64,000 nucleotides of DNA from Halarcobacter sp. (GCA_030145305.1 JAQYVX010000003.1:62001-126000), one strand, 5' to 3'; numbered from the stretch's first letter, positions 17,549 through 26,745 are shown. The notes: generated by a model not told the origin, from the sequence alone. Made by a program: numbers and translations.

Positions 17549-18541
17549 ATGAAAAAAGATTTAAATGATGATTTAATAGTTTTTATAAAAATAGGAGCAT
17601 TTTTTATAGTTTTAGCTTTTGTTTTTTATTTTATTAATTTTGGTTTTCAAGGATTATCAAATGACCAAGAAGTTTGGGCTCAATTTGGAGATTATTTTGG
17701 TGGAGTTCTAAACCCAGTTTTTGCATTTCTAGCTTTTATTGCACTATTAATTACCATAAATCTACAAAATAAGGCTCTTACTCAATCTAAGGAAGAATTA
17801 GAATTAACAAGAAAAGAACTTGAAAAATCTACAAAAGCTCAAGAAGAACAGAGTAGATCCCTAAAATTACAAAATCAAGCAACAATGCAACAAGTATTTG
17901 AGAACACTTTTTTTCAGTTAAATGAACTTTTTAATAATATAAAAAAAGGATTATCAATTAAGGTAGATATTTTTAAGGATGAAAATGGATTTATAGATGG
18001 TTCAGGGGGAACTGTAACAGATTATTTTGGGATTGATGATAATGACTTTAATACTTTAGATTGTATTAATACCTCAAAGTTTATTTCTTATGAAGTGATA
18101 GAAAAATACTTACTTATTTTAAAAAAGAATTATTGGTTAGATTATGAAGAATTTAATAAAAGATATGAAAAGTATACTGGTACTTACTTTGGACAGGCCT
18201 ATCAAATTATTAAATTTATTGACGATAGTAATATCGAAGATAAGCAAAGATACATAAATATTTTTAGAGCTCAATTTACAAAATATGAATTGGAATTTTT
18301 ATTTTATCATTGTTTAGGGAAAATAGGAAAACGTAGATTTAAAGCTCTAATTGAAGAATATGAATTTTTTGAACATATTACTAATATAGAAAAAAGAGAG
18401 GGAACAAAATCTATATCTGAATACAATATCAGTACATATGGTAAAAATGAAGATTTAAGAAAAATGCATAATGATTATAAAATTGAAGGAAAAGATAAGT
18501 ACTGGAATCAAGGCTTTGATGAAAAAAGTCTCAGCCTTTGA
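17549..18541 (+). CDS. Putative phage abortive infection protein (AbiC-like)
   Basis: A 330-residue membrane-anchored protein. Two helices lie at about 12-33 and 55-73, joined by WAQFGDYFGGVLNPVFAF, then comes a coiled coil (about 75-115, with SKEELELTRKELEKS and KAQEEQSRSLKLQN), and then a soluble domain beginning ENTFFQLNELF. This order and these phrases are those of the putative phage abortive infection (putAbiC) family, as I remember it. Its role would be to stop phage growth by harming or halting the infected cell. ATG follows TTAGGATAAAT. It sits between the palindromic element and an unknown small gene. Function in this organism is inference. Confidence 0.75.
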   Translation: MKKDLNDDLIVFIKIGAFFIVLAFVFYFINFGFQGLSNDQEVWAQFGDYFGGVLNPVFAFLAFIALLITINLQNKALTQSKEELELTRKELEKSTKAQEEQSRSLKLQNQATMQQVFENTFFQLNELFNNIKKGLSIKVDIFKDENGFIDGSGGTVTDYFGIDDNDFNTLDCINTSKFISYEVIEKYLLILKKNYWLDYEEFNKRYEKYTGTYFGQAYQIIKFIDDSNIEDKQRYINIFRAQFTKYELEFLFYHCLGKIGKRRFKALIEEYEFFEHITNIEKREGTKSISEYNISTYGKNEDLRKMHNDYKIEGKDKYWNQGFDEKSLSL

Positions 18542-18653
18542 GAACTTAATTGGTGGCTTTTTATTTTACTTCTTGCCAGCAAAAAGTAATAAATAAAACA
18601 ACTTTAGTTAAACTACCCTCCTCTAAAAAGAAAATGTAAAAGGCAAAAAAATC

Positions 18654-18917
18654 ATGAATATAGAAAAAGAATGTGAAGAACTATTTGATAACTTAAGAAA
18701 AGTTCTTTTTTATGTAGGTCATGGAAAATACAATGATTTTATGAGTTTTGAAGAAGTTACAAATATCAAAGCTAGTCTTGAAAAAATCCTTGCTTTAGAA
18801 AAAGAGTATGAACTTGCAACTACTCTTGAAGAAAAAGAAGCTATTTACAAAAGATTAGAACCTTTTAAAACTTTTAGTATTAGAGATTTTTTAGATTATA
18901 AAGTAGAGAAAATATAA
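18654..18917 (+). CDS. Small helical protein of unknown function
   Basis: 87 residues, acidic and lysine-rich, predicted mostly helical, with no signal peptide or recognised motif. The ATG follows AAGGCAAAAAAATC. It converges on the S24 peptidase gene with a 2-bp gap. It may or may not belong with the upstream defence-like gene, from which it is separated by 112 bp. Confidence 0.55.
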   Translation: MNIEKECEELFDNLRKVLFYVGHGKYNDFMSFEEVTNIKASLEKILALEKEYELATTLEEKEAIYKRLEPFKTFSIRDFLDYKVEKI

Positions 18918-18919
18918 AT

Positions 18920-19285
18920 TTACAAATTTGTAAAAGTAATTAAAACCCTACCTATTATATGTATTTCATCCTCTTTGTAAACCAAATGAGAATATTTTGG
19001 ATTAATAGAAACAAAGCTTTTACTTGCTAATTCATACTTTTTAACCCACATCTTAGAGCCATGATACAAAACATATATACAAGTATCAATAAACTCTTTT
19101 TGAGATAAATCAGCGACAATAACAGCTTTATGATTTATAATAGGCTGCATAGATTCTCCATCAACTAAAAGTGGAAATAAAGAAGCTTCTTTAAAATCTT
19201 CTTTTATTAAATGTCTTGAAAAAACCAAATCTTTTGATTTTTGTTCATCAAATACATCAATATATTGTAAACTTATTGTATTTAT
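18920..19285 (-). CDS. Stand-alone S24 (LexA-type) peptidase, probable AUA start
   Basis: The protein carries the S24 catalytic serine in LVDGESMQP and the lysine in MWVKKYEL, so the self-cleavage dyad is intact. The helix-turn-helix normally found N-terminal in LexA or phage repressors is missing. The first standard start is TTG at 19228, but it has no ribosome site, and the frame upstream still reads as protein (NTISLQYIDVFDEQKSKD). That frame is closed by TAA at 19289-19291. The only codon correctly placed is ATA at 19285, six nt after AAAGGA. I therefore give 121 residues from ATA and treat this as an AUA start or a mutated ATG. Target of the peptidase is unknown. Confidence 0.65.
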   Translation of the reverse strand: MNTISLQYIDVFDEQKSKDLVFSRHLIKEDFKEASLFPLLVDGESMQPIINHKAVIVADLSQKEFIDTCIYVLYHGSKMWVKKYELASKSFVSINPKYSHLVYKEDEIHIIGRVLITFTNL

Positions 19286-19397
19286 ATCTTATCCTTTAAT
19301 ATTTATTACATTTTATCAGATTCTTTATTTAAACAATTTAATAAAAAATAAGAATACAAATAGTAAGATTTAAAAAACATTATTTAAAGAGTTATAT

Positions 19398-19871
19398 ATG
19401 ATAAGTCCTGATACAAACAATCTTGTTTCAACAATTTCTTCCCTTATTCAACTCTCCGTTGCTCCTGTTTTTTTGTTAGCAGGTGTGGCTGGATTGCTAA
19501 ATGTTTTTATTGGAAGATTAACTAGAATTATTGATAAGCTTGAAAAATTAGATAGTTTTGTAAATTCTCAAGAAAAAAGAGAAAAAGAGTATTCTCAAGA
19601 AAAGATAACAAAAAGAAGAAATTTCTTAGTAATGCGTATGCAAAATACAAATCTTGCGATTTTCTTTTGTACATCAACTGGTCTTATGGTGGCTTTAGTT
19701 ATTTTTACAATTTTTTTTAGTGAATTATTTTCTTTTAATGCTTCAACCTTTGTTTCAATATTATTTATACTTGCTATGACTTCTTTGATTATTGCTTTAT
19801 TGCTTTTTTTAAAAGAGATATATTTTACAACTTCATATATTAAAACAAAAAAAGAGAATATTTTTTCATAA
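19398..19871 (+). CDS. DUF2721 membrane protein
   Basis: A 157-residue protein with three hydrophobic segments (about 20-40, 86-108, 115-138). The opening STISSLIQLSVAPVFLLAGVAGLLNVFIGRLTRIIDK is typical of the DUF2721 family, followed by a charged cytoplasmic loop (EKREKEYSQEKITKRR). Function is unknown. It is monocistronic and followed by about 215 bp of AT-rich DNA with no coding sense. Confidence 0.82.
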   Translation: MISPDTNNLVSTISSLIQLSVAPVFLLAGVAGLLNVFIGRLTRIIDKLEKLDSFVNSQEKREKEYSQEKITKRRNFLVMRMQNTNLAIFFCTSTGLMVALVIFTIFFSELFSFNASTFVSILFILAMTSLIIALLLFLKEIYFTTSYIKTKKENIFS

Positions 19872-20086
19872 AACTTTCTCTTTTAAAAAGTTAAAAAATA
19901 GAGTTAAACTTTATCTTCATTATTATAAAATTTATTTACTCTAAAAGTATGATCTTAAATTATATAAAAAAGGAAAAAAACTAAACTTACATTTTTTAAT
20001 TAAATATAAGCTGTTTTTATTATGTACTTTAAACTCTTTTGATAAAGAATAAGATAGAATAAATAAAAAATATTAAAGATATAAAA

Positions 20087-20926
20087 ATGAGTGCAGAAAA
20101 AAAAGTTTTATTACTATTCCTATCCTTGATTATACTTATTATTGTATGTGTATATACTCACCTTCCTAACTTTATGCAAGAAGATAATAATCTAAATGTA
20201 GCAAAAATAGAAAAAAGTGAATTATCTACTGAACAAAATGAGATTATTGTTTCAGATGATGAAGCTAAAATTGAAGGGCAAGAGCCTAATTTAGAATCAG
20301 AAGTTAATGATGCACAAGAACCTAACTTGGAAGTACAAACTAAGGTAAGTACAAATGGTGATGTTACTAATATTACAAATACCATTGAAAAAGAAGCCTT
20401 AACAAATAGTATAAAAGATGAAATAGGAAATACTACAGAACTTGCAGTAATAGAAGAAAATTTAGATGATAAAGTACCTCAAATCCCTTTACTTACAACG
20501 GATGAAAGATATATTAGAACAGCAAATGAAAGAAAAATTGAAGAATTATCAAAAAAGACTCAAGAACTTCAAATAAAGATAAGTGATTATGTGAAAGAAA
20601 ATCAAGTTTCTTTTAAAAGAGGAAGTTTCAAAATTAGAAGAAGCAGTATTAAAACAATTAATATGATAGTTGAAATATTAAAAGAGTTTGAAAATCTAAA
20701 AATTGAAGTTGCTGGACATACAGATGCAGTTGGAGCTGCAAAACTTAATCAATCAATTTCATTAAAAAGAGCAGAAGCAGTAAAAAATGCCTTAGTATCA
20801 TCTGGAATAAATGAAGATAGAATTATTCCACGTGGATATGGAGAATATATTCCATTGGTAAAAAATAGTCCAAATGGCTACTCTAAAATAAATAGAAGAG
20901 TAGAATTTAACATGGTAGAGGAATAA
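20087..20926 (+). CDS. OmpA-family peptidoglycan-binding protein
   Basis: 279 residues. An N-terminal membrane anchor (about 6-24) is followed by an acidic, low-complexity linker (about 30-135) and a C-terminal OmpA domain (about 160-279). Its peptidoglycan-binding signature reads EVAGHTDAVGAAKLNQSISLKRAEAVKNAL and ends IIPRGYGEY and NRRVEF. The linker would let it span part of the periplasm. The next gene starts 4 bp after its stop, so the two are probably one operon. Confidence 0.88.
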   Translation: MSAEKKVLLLFLSLIILIIVCVYTHLPNFMQEDNNLNVAKIEKSELSTEQNEIIVSDDEAKIEGQEPNLESEVNDAQEPNLEVQTKVSTNGDVTNITNTIEKEALTNSIKDEIGNTTELAVIEENLDDKVPQIPLLTTDERYIRTANERKIEELSKKTQELQIKISDYVKENQVSFKRGSFKIRRSSIKTINMIVEILKEFENLKIEVAGHTDAVGAAKLNQSISLKRAEAVKNALVSSGINEDRIIPRGYGEYIPLVKNSPNGYSKINRRVEFNMVEE

Positions 20927-20929
20927 AAA

Positions 20930-21328
20930 GTGATAGAAATAGCATCTCAAATAGTAATATGTTTAGTAATTGCAGCATTTATAGGTTTTTTAATTGGATT
21001 AATTATTGGTAAAGTATTTGCAGGCGATACTTCGACTAATTATAACAGCTTAACTGCCCATGGTGGAGCTGCTGCTGGAAATATTTATAATAAACCTTTA
21101 ATAAGATCATCTCCAAGACCAAGTGGAAAAGATAATTTACAAGAGATAGAAGGAATTGATTCTGATTTAGAAGCAAGATTAAATGAACTTGGAATTTTTC
21201 ATTTTGATCAAATTGCTAAATGGAGTGCAAAAAATGCTCACTGGGTTGAAGAATATCTAACTTTAGAAGATAGTCAAATCAGAGAATCAAACTGGGTTGA
21301 ACAAGCACAAAAATTCTCTAAAATATAG
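20930..21328 (+). CDS. Membrane-anchored helix-hairpin-helix-like protein
   Basis: The 132-residue product has an N-terminal helix (IVICLVIAAFIGFLIGLIIGKVF), a glycine/alanine and serine/proline linker and a C-terminal domain LQEIEGIDSDLEARLNELGIFHFDQIAKWSAKNAHWVEEYL. That domain resembles the small helix-hairpin-helix fold of predicted flap-endonuclease-like proteins (COG3743 type). It starts at GTG 4 bp after the OmpA-family gene. Role unknown. Confidence 0.65.
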   Translation: MIEIASQIVICLVIAAFIGFLIGLIIGKVFAGDTSTNYNSLTAHGGAAAGNIYNKPLIRSSPRPSGKDNLQEIEGIDSDLEARLNELGIFHFDQIAKWSAKNAHWVEEYLTLEDSQIRESNWVEQAQKFSKI

Positions 21329-21330
21329 GT

Positions 21331-22053
21331 TTATTTATTTTTTAAACCTATATCAATATATTTTCTAATTTTTTTAATTTCATTTAAATCCATAGTATAA
21401 GAGATAAGCTCTTTTGAGTCATCTCTATACTCCTCTCCCCAAGGAGTTATAATTCCACTTCCTTTTGCCATATTCCCATCAGCTCCATTTGCAGTTAAAA
21501 CATAACACTGATTAGCAATAGCAAGTGCTTTTGTCATGGTTTCAAAATGAGATTTTCTTTTTATTCCCCACATAGATGGGTTTAAAATTAAATCTGCTCC
21601 TAAAACTTTTAACCAATATTTTGGGAATCTTATTTCAAAACAGATTAAGACAGCAACTTTTATTCCATCTATATTTAGAATTTTCATATTATCTTGTTTT
21701 CCACGCTCAAAATGCATAGGTTCATCTCCTAGAGGGAAAAGTTTATGTTTTGATTGTTTGTGAATAATTTTATTATTATGAAAAATATAAAGAGTATTAT
21801 AATAATCTAAATCCTCTTTTTCTATAAATGTTAGAGCTATGGTTTTATTTTTAGATAGTTTTTTTATTTTATTTTTTGCTTTTATTGAAAATTCAGAAGC
21901 TTCATCCATTCTATCGTATGTAAATCCGCTTAGGCATAACTCAGGTGCTAAAATAAATGAGCCTTCTTCACAAGAAGTGATTAGCTTTTTTAAGTGTTTT
22001 AGGTTTTGCTTAAAATCTTTTGTTATTTTTGTTTGAAGTGCAATTAATTTCAT
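21331..22053 (-). CDS. Carbon-nitrogen hydrolase (nitrilase superfamily)
   Basis: A 240-residue amidase-type enzyme with the three catalytic residues: Glu in ILAPELCLSGF, Lys in HKQSKHKLFPLGDE and Cys in VAVLICFEIRFP. This size fits bacterial omega-amidase or related small nitrilase-branch members; the substrate is not predictable. ATG follows AAAGGTTATAA. The DNA-repair methyltransferase gene ends 12 bp upstream, so the two share a transcript. Confidence 0.88.
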   Translation of the reverse strand: MKLIALQTKITKDFKQNLKHLKKLITSCEEGSFILAPELCLSGFTYDRMDEASEFSIKAKNKIKKLSKNKTIALTFIEKEDLDYYNTLYIFHNNKIIHKQSKHKLFPLGDEPMHFERGKQDNMKILNIDGIKVAVLICFEIRFPKYWLKVLGADLILNPSMWGIKRKSHFETMTKALAIANQCYVLTANGADGNMAKGSGIITPWGEEYRDDSKELISYTMDLNEIKKIRKYIDIGLKNK

Positions 22054-22065
22054 TTATAACCTTTA

Positions 22066-22629
22066 TTAGTGTTTATGTTTTGTTCTCGGAACATCATCAT
22101 AATATTTTTTCTCAAGTTCTAAGAGGAATTGTTTTTTATCTATTCCTCCTGTATATCCTCCAAGTTTGCCATCACTTTGGATTATTCTATGGCAAGGAAT
22201 TAAAATACTAATCATATTTTGTCCATTTGCATTTGCAACAGCTCGTGCTGCTTTTGGGTTTTTCAAAAGTTGAGCTTCTTCTTTGTATGAGATGGTTTCC
22301 CCATATGGAATTTTCATTAAAATCTTCCAAGTATCTTGTTGAAAAGGAGTTCCTATTAATTGAAGTGGAATTGTAAAATCAATTCTTTTCCCAATAAAAT
22401 ACTCATCTAATTCTTTTTGTAAACATTCAAAATATTTATTCTTAGCAGGTATTGCTTGGGCATCAAAAAAAACTTGTACTTTTTGGATTTGTTTTTCTAA
22501 ATTCTTTTGTCCAAAAAAACTAAGAAGACAAATACCTTTTTGTGTAGCTGCACAAAACATATCACCAAGCGGAGTTCTTATCACAGAAGTTGCAAGTATA
22601 CTTTTTTTAATAGCCTTGTATTCTCTCAT
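22066..22629 (-). CDS. ogt: Methylated-DNA-[protein]-cysteine S-methyltransferase
   Basis: This suicide enzyme removes alkyl groups from O6-alkylguanine. The acceptor cysteine lies in IPCHRII, preceded by the helix-turn-helix-like ARAVANANGQNMISI and the GTPFQQDTWKIL segment. The start is placed at MREYKAIKKS (22629), preceded by AAGGATAAAA, not at a longer in-frame alternative 10 codons upstream. 187 residues fits Ogt. Confidence 0.92.
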   Translation of the reverse strand: MREYKAIKKSILATSVIRTPLGDMFCAATQKGICLLSFFGQKNLEKQIQKVQVFFDAQAIPAKNKYFECLQKELDEYFIGKRIDFTIPLQLIGTPFQQDTWKILMKIPYGETISYKEEAQLLKNPKAARAVANANGQNMISILIPCHRIIQSDGKLGGYTGGIDKKQFLLELEKKYYDDVPRTKHKH

Positions 22630-22683
22630 TTTTATCCTTATTTGTATAGATTTTAACATAAAGAAATTAAGATATAATATTAA

Positions 22684-23364
22684 ATGCTAAATGAAATTAA
22701 CAAAAAAATAAAAATTTTATATGTGGAAGATGATGATATTTCAAGAGAAAATGGAATAGAGTATTTAGAAAACTATTTTGAAAATATATATGAAGCTTCA
22801 GACGCATTAAAAGCACTTAAATTATATGAAAAAATTCATCCTGATATTATAATTACTGATATACAAATGCCTAAATTAAATGGTTTAGAATTTGTAAAAA
22901 GAATAAGAGAAAAAGATAAAAGAACTCAAATTATAGTATTAACAGCTTATTCCCATAAGGATTATCTTCTTAGCGCAATTGAATTGCAACTTGTAAAATA
23001 TTTAACTAAACCAATAAAAGAAAAAGAATTAGAAGATGCCTTGCAGTTATGTATAAGTAGTATCCAAAATGATGCCTCAAATATAATCAAGCTAGATAAA
23101 AATTCTATTTTCGATATTTATAATCAAACTTTATTTATAGATGAGCAACTTGTAAAACTTAGAACTAAAGAACTCACTCTTCTATCTCTTCTTGTAAAAA
23201 ACAAAAATAGATATGTTACATATGAGGAAATAGAAAATCATGTTTGGTATGAAAGTGTTATGAGTAAAGATGCTCTTAAAACTGTTATAAAAAATCTAAA
23301 AACTAAATTGCCAAAAGAATTAATATTAAATTTATCAGGTACAGGATATAAGATTGATATCTGA
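22684..23364 (+). CDS. OmpR-type response regulator
   Basis: A 226-residue regulator. Receiver: VEDDD (14-18), phosphoacceptor D59 in ITDIQMP, the threonine in LTAYS and K in YLTKPI. Output: winged helix with LRTKELTLLSLL, YVTYEEIENHVW, KNLKTKLP and GTGYKI. Its gene ends 11 bp inside the following kinase gene. It is the intact relative of the broken regulator at 1089. A TATAAT lies just upstream of the ATG, so the leader is very short. Its target genes are not evident in this window. Confidence 0.92.
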   Translation: MLNEINKKIKILYVEDDDISRENGIEYLENYFENIYEASDALKALKLYEKIHPDIIITDIQMPKLNGLEFVKRIREKDKRTQIIVLTAYSHKDYLLSAIELQLVKYLTKPIKEKELEDALQLCISSIQNDASNIIKLDKNSIFDIYNQTLFIDEQLVKLRTKELTLLSLLVKNKNRYVTYEEIENHVWYESVMSKDALKTVIKNLKTKLPKELILNLSGTGYKIDI

Positions 23365-24673
23365 TTTAAATGTTGTTTTAACGTATGGTATTGCTTTTGG
23401 AATAGTTATTATGACAATAGTTTATACTTTTATAAGATATATATACTCAAAGCAGATATTTTATATTAGTTATTGTCTTATGCAAATATTCTCATTATTG
23501 TATATTTTAGCTTATAGCAGCTTATTTGACATTTCTTCCTCTATTCAGCAGCTAAGCCTACTTTTCGCAACTTTAGCTTCTGTAGTCTTTGCTGTTAGCT
23601 TTTATGAGGGTGGATTTCTACCTAAGATGAAAAATATAAAAGAACTCATATTAAATACAGTAATTTTAAATGTGATAATACTAACAGCTTTTTATCATTA
23701 TATGCTTTTTGGTTATTTACCTTATACAATTATTTATGCAATTCTTTTTATGTCAGTGGCTTTTAATATAAAAGAAGGATTTAATCCAACTTTTATTTAT
23801 GTAGTTGGGTGGTCTATTTTTTGTTTTTTCCTTTTTGTTTCTGATTTTAAATTATATTATGAAGCCTTTGGTTTTATGGATATTGTTTTGTTGGCTTTTG
23901 CTCTTGAAGCTGTTCTTTTTACGATTTCTGTTGAATATAAACACAGTTTAGTATTAAAACAAAGTAGAAGTTTTGAAGATAAGTTTTTACATCAATCAAG
24001 ACTAGCAAAATCAGGAGAAATGATTGCTAATATAACTCATCAGTTTAAACAGCCTCTAAATAACTTATCTTATATTTTTATAAATTTAAAAAAGAGATAT
24101 GAAAACAATAAACTTAGTGAAGAGTATTTTCATAAAAAAGTAAATCAAGCAAATGGGCAGTTAGATTTTTTATCAAAAACTATTGATGATTTTAAAGAGT
24201 TTTACGCTCCTTCTAAAATAAAAGAAGATTTTAGTATAAAAGAGGCAATAGAAAATGTTTTTACTATATTAAGTGCTGATTTAAAAAAAAGAAATATAAA
24301 TTTTATTATTGATTTTAAAGTGAATGAAAATATTAAGATTAATGGTATAAAAAATGAGTTTTCACAAGTTTTATTATCTTTAATTTCAAATGCAAATGAG
24401 GCTTTAAAAAATATAGAAAAACCTTATGTAAAAATTGAAGTTAATTCTTCAGAAGCTGATGTGATTATTAAAATAAAAGATAATGCCCAAGGAATAAAAA
24501 AAAGAGATTTTGATAAGATATTTGACCCTTATTTTACAACAAAAGATAAAGGAACAGGACTAGGACTTTATCTTGTCAAAACTATTATAGAAGAGAGTTT
24601 CAATGGAAAAGTTGAAGTACAGAATCAAAAAGAAGGAGCGGTTTTCTCCCTCTTTATTGAAAAGATTATTTGA
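23354..24673 (+). CDS. Membrane sensor histidine kinase
   Basis: 439 residues, starting at a TTG that overlaps the regulator gene by 11 bp. The N-terminal 195 residues form about seven hydrophobic helices, then comes an H-box with the phosphorylated histidine near residue 229 (IANITHQFKQPLNNLS), the N box LISNANEAL, and ATP-binding DNAQGIK and GTGLGLYLVKTI. It senses through its membrane part; the ligand is unknown. Its 3' end overlaps the convergent ccoG gene by 8 bp. Confidence 0.9.
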   Translation: MISDLNVVLTYGIAFGIVIMTIVYTFIRYIYSKQIFYISYCLMQIFSLLYILAYSSLFDISSSIQQLSLLFATLASVVFAVSFYEGGFLPKMKNIKELILNTVILNVIILTAFYHYMLFGYLPYTIIYAILFMSVAFNIKEGFNPTFIYVVGWSIFCFFLFVSDFKLYYEAFGFMDIVLLAFALEAVLFTISVEYKHSLVLKQSRSFEDKFLHQSRLAKSGEMIANITHQFKQPLNNLSYIFINLKKRYENNKLSEEYFHKKVNQANGQLDFLSKTIDDFKEFYAPSKIKEDFSIKEAIENVFTILSADLKKRNINFIIDFKVNENIKINGIKNEFSQVLLSLISNANEALKNIEKPYVKIEVNSSEADVIIKIKDNAQGIKKRDFDKIFDPYFTTKDKGTGLGLYLVKTIIEESFNGKVEVQNQKEGAVFSLFIEKII

Positions 24674-26009
24674 TTAAATCATTTCTGGGATAGATAAAAG
24701 ATACTTCTCTTTGAACTTTTATTTTAGGGTTTTCTTTTGCAAAAGCTATAATCTTTGTTTTTATGGCTATGTTTTTTTTCTCTGATAAGAATAGTCTTTT
24801 GTTAGTTTGTAAAATAAGTACTGTTTTTACTCTTTGTTTTGGTTTTAGTTTTGTAGGCTTGAATTTTTTTACTCTAAAATTCTCTTTATCTACTACTTCT
24901 ACATTCAAGGTGTATGTTTCTTTACTTGTATTATGAAGAGTTAAAATATAGTTATTACTAACTTCTGAATTTTCTTTTATTTTATAAATACTTGTTGTTT
25001 TATTTACACTTACTAAAAAGGCTTCTTTTTTAGAGGCAAAAAAACCAGCTAAAATAATACATAAAATTAACGATGCAATATAAACAATATTTCTTTTTGA
25101 AAAAACATTATTGATTCTATTTTTTAAAACACTATTTGTACTTCCCCAATCGATTAGTGAAGCTTTTCCTAATTTTCCCATAACAGTAGAACAAGCATCT
25201 GAACACTCTAAGCAATTTATACATTCAACTTGCAGGCCTTTTCTTATATCTATGTGTGTAGGACAAATTCTTACGCAGGCTTCACAAGTAGTACACTCTT
25301 CATTTGCATTCCATTGTTTTAGGTCAAAAATAGATTTAGCGCCATTTTCGTAAATATTCCCACCTCTTTTAGTGTTATAAACTATCTGTTTTGTATCATC
25401 ATCATAAAGTACAGATTGGATTCTTGAATAGGGACAAACATAAGTACAGAAATCTTCTTTCATAAAAATAATGTCATATATTAAAAATACACTTATACTT
25501 ATTACAAACATATATAAAAAGAAGTGTTCTTTTGGATTTTGGATATAAATAAAAAAATCTTCAGGGGGAATAAAGTACCACATAAAATTTATTGAAGCCA
25601 ATAAAGATAATATTGCCCACAAGGAAATAGCAAGATATTTTTTAAATTTATTAGAGGTTTTAGAATAATCAATATCTTTTTGTTTATTTTTTAATCGTCT
25701 AAGCCCAAAAACAAAAGTTTCAATTAAATCCCGATAAATCACCCTGAATATTGTTTGGGGACATGCCCATCCACACCAAACTCTACCAAAAATAGCCGTC
25801 ATTGCAAAAATACCAATAAACAAAAATATTAACAAAAAGGGCATAATATAAAGTTCATTCATATTAAAAGCAAAGCCCATAAAATGAAACTGTAGTTTAT
25901 CAAAAGATAATAATAGTAGATGATTTCCATTGATTTTTATAAAAGGAATAATCATCGTAATTATTGTAATAAGGGCATAAGTAATATACCTTTTTTTTGA
26001 ATATGACAT
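24666..26009 (-). CDS. ccoG: Cytochrome c oxidase accessory protein CcoG
   Basis: A 447-residue membrane iron-sulfur protein for assembly of cbb3-type cytochrome oxidase (copper reduction). Helices lie at about 9-28, 52-75, 128-148, 165-185 and 305-325. Cysteine sets include GRVWCGWACPQTIF, CTYVCPYSRIQ, and two 4Fe-4S motifs in CTTCEACVRICP and CINCLECSDAC. The C-terminal 120 residues form a periplasmic immunoglobulin-like domain. AAGGAGAACAG precedes ATG. The oxidase genes themselves are not in this window. Confidence 0.93.
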   Translation of the reverse strand: MSYSKKRYITYALITIITMIIPFIKINGNHLLLLSFDKLQFHFMGFAFNMNELYIMPFLLIFLFIGIFAMTAIFGRVWCGWACPQTIFRVIYRDLIETFVFGLRRLKNKQKDIDYSKTSNKFKKYLAISLWAILSLLASINFMWYFIPPEDFFIYIQNPKEHFFLYMFVISISVFLIYDIIFMKEDFCTYVCPYSRIQSVLYDDDTKQIVYNTKRGGNIYENGAKSIFDLKQWNANEECTTCEACVRICPTHIDIRKGLQVECINCLECSDACSTVMGKLGKASLIDWGSTNSVLKNRINNVFSKRNIVYIASLILCIILAGFFASKKEAFLVSVNKTTSIYKIKENSEVSNNYILTLHNTSKETYTLNVEVVDKENFRVKKFKPTKLKPKQRVKTVLILQTNKRLFLSEKKNIAIKTKIIAFAKENPKIKVQREVSFIYPRNDLIK

Positions 26010-26088
26010 CTGTTCTCCTTAATTTTTCATATCATAATTCTTTTTAGTGTCCAATTGGTGGTATAGAAATAATATTAGAAAGTTTTGT

Positions 26089-26094
26089 TATACT
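26089..26094 (+). promoter_or_regulatory. Promoter -10 and inverted repeat upstream of LysE gene
   Basis: TATACT lies 21 bp upstream of the LysE-family ATG. It is embedded in GAAAGT-N8-ACTTTC (26078-26097), an inverted repeat that could be a repressor site. Confidence 0.4.
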
Positions 26095-26115
26095 TTCATT
26101 TTAAAAGGATGAGTA

Positions 26116-26745
26116 ATGTTAGAATTAACAAATGTGTATTTATTTATTGCAGCTTCATTTTTATTATGTTTAGCTCCTGGGCCTGATAATATTTATGTAT
26201 TAACTCAAGGTATGACTAAGAGTAAAAAAGCGGCACTTATTACAACTTTTGGTTTATGTTCTGGCCTTATAATTCATACAACAGCAGCTGCTTTTGGAAT
26301 CTCTGTTATTTTTAAAACCTCTGAAGTTGCTTTTAATATTGTGAAATATGCGGGCGCTTTATATTTACTTTATATTGCTTTTCAAGCCTTTAGATATAGA
26401 AATCAAGCTCTTGATTTATCAGTACAAAATTCAAGTAGTGAACTTAAAAAGCTTTTCGTAAAAGGTTTTTTTATGAATGTTTTAAATCCAAAAGTTTCAA
26501 TTTTCTTTTTAGCTTTTTTACCCCAATTTGTAAGTCCAGAAAATGCTAATGTTCCTCTACAAATGGTTAGTTTAGGAGCTATATTTATGATTTTAACAAT
26601 TATTATATTCTCTTCAATTGGAATTGCTGGAAATATGTTAAGTGCAAAGCTCTTAGAAAAACCAAGTATTGTAAAATATATGAATATATTAACTTCTTTT
26701 GTACTTGGAGCCTTAGCTGTTAAATTAGCACTTTCCTCTAGGTAA
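26116..26745 (+). CDS. LysE/RhtB-family amino acid exporter
   Basis: A 209-residue inner-membrane exporter with about six helices. The family signature APGPDNIYVLTQGMTKSKKA occurs at about residues 20-39, and NPKVSIFFLAFLPQFV in the middle. Members export amino acids or related compounds; substrate unknown. ATG follows AAAAGGATGAGTA. It stands alone between divergent ccoG and a convergent lipoprotein gene. Confidence 0.9.
   Translation: MLELTNVYLFIAASFLLCLAPGPDNIYVLTQGMTKSKKAALITTFGLCSGLIIHTTAAAFGISVIFKTSEVAFNIVKYAGALYLLYIAFQAFRYRNQALDLSVQNSSSELKKLFVKGFFMNVLNPKVSIFFLAFLPQFVSPENANVPLQMVSLGAIFMILTIIIFSSIGIAGNMLSAKLLEKPSIVKYMNILTSFVLGALAVKLALSSR

Noticed and set aside
18920-19285. Prophage repressor implying an integrated phage
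   Set aside because: No integrase, structural genes, tRNA insertion or repressor DNA-binding domain nearby; the S24 domain stands alone.
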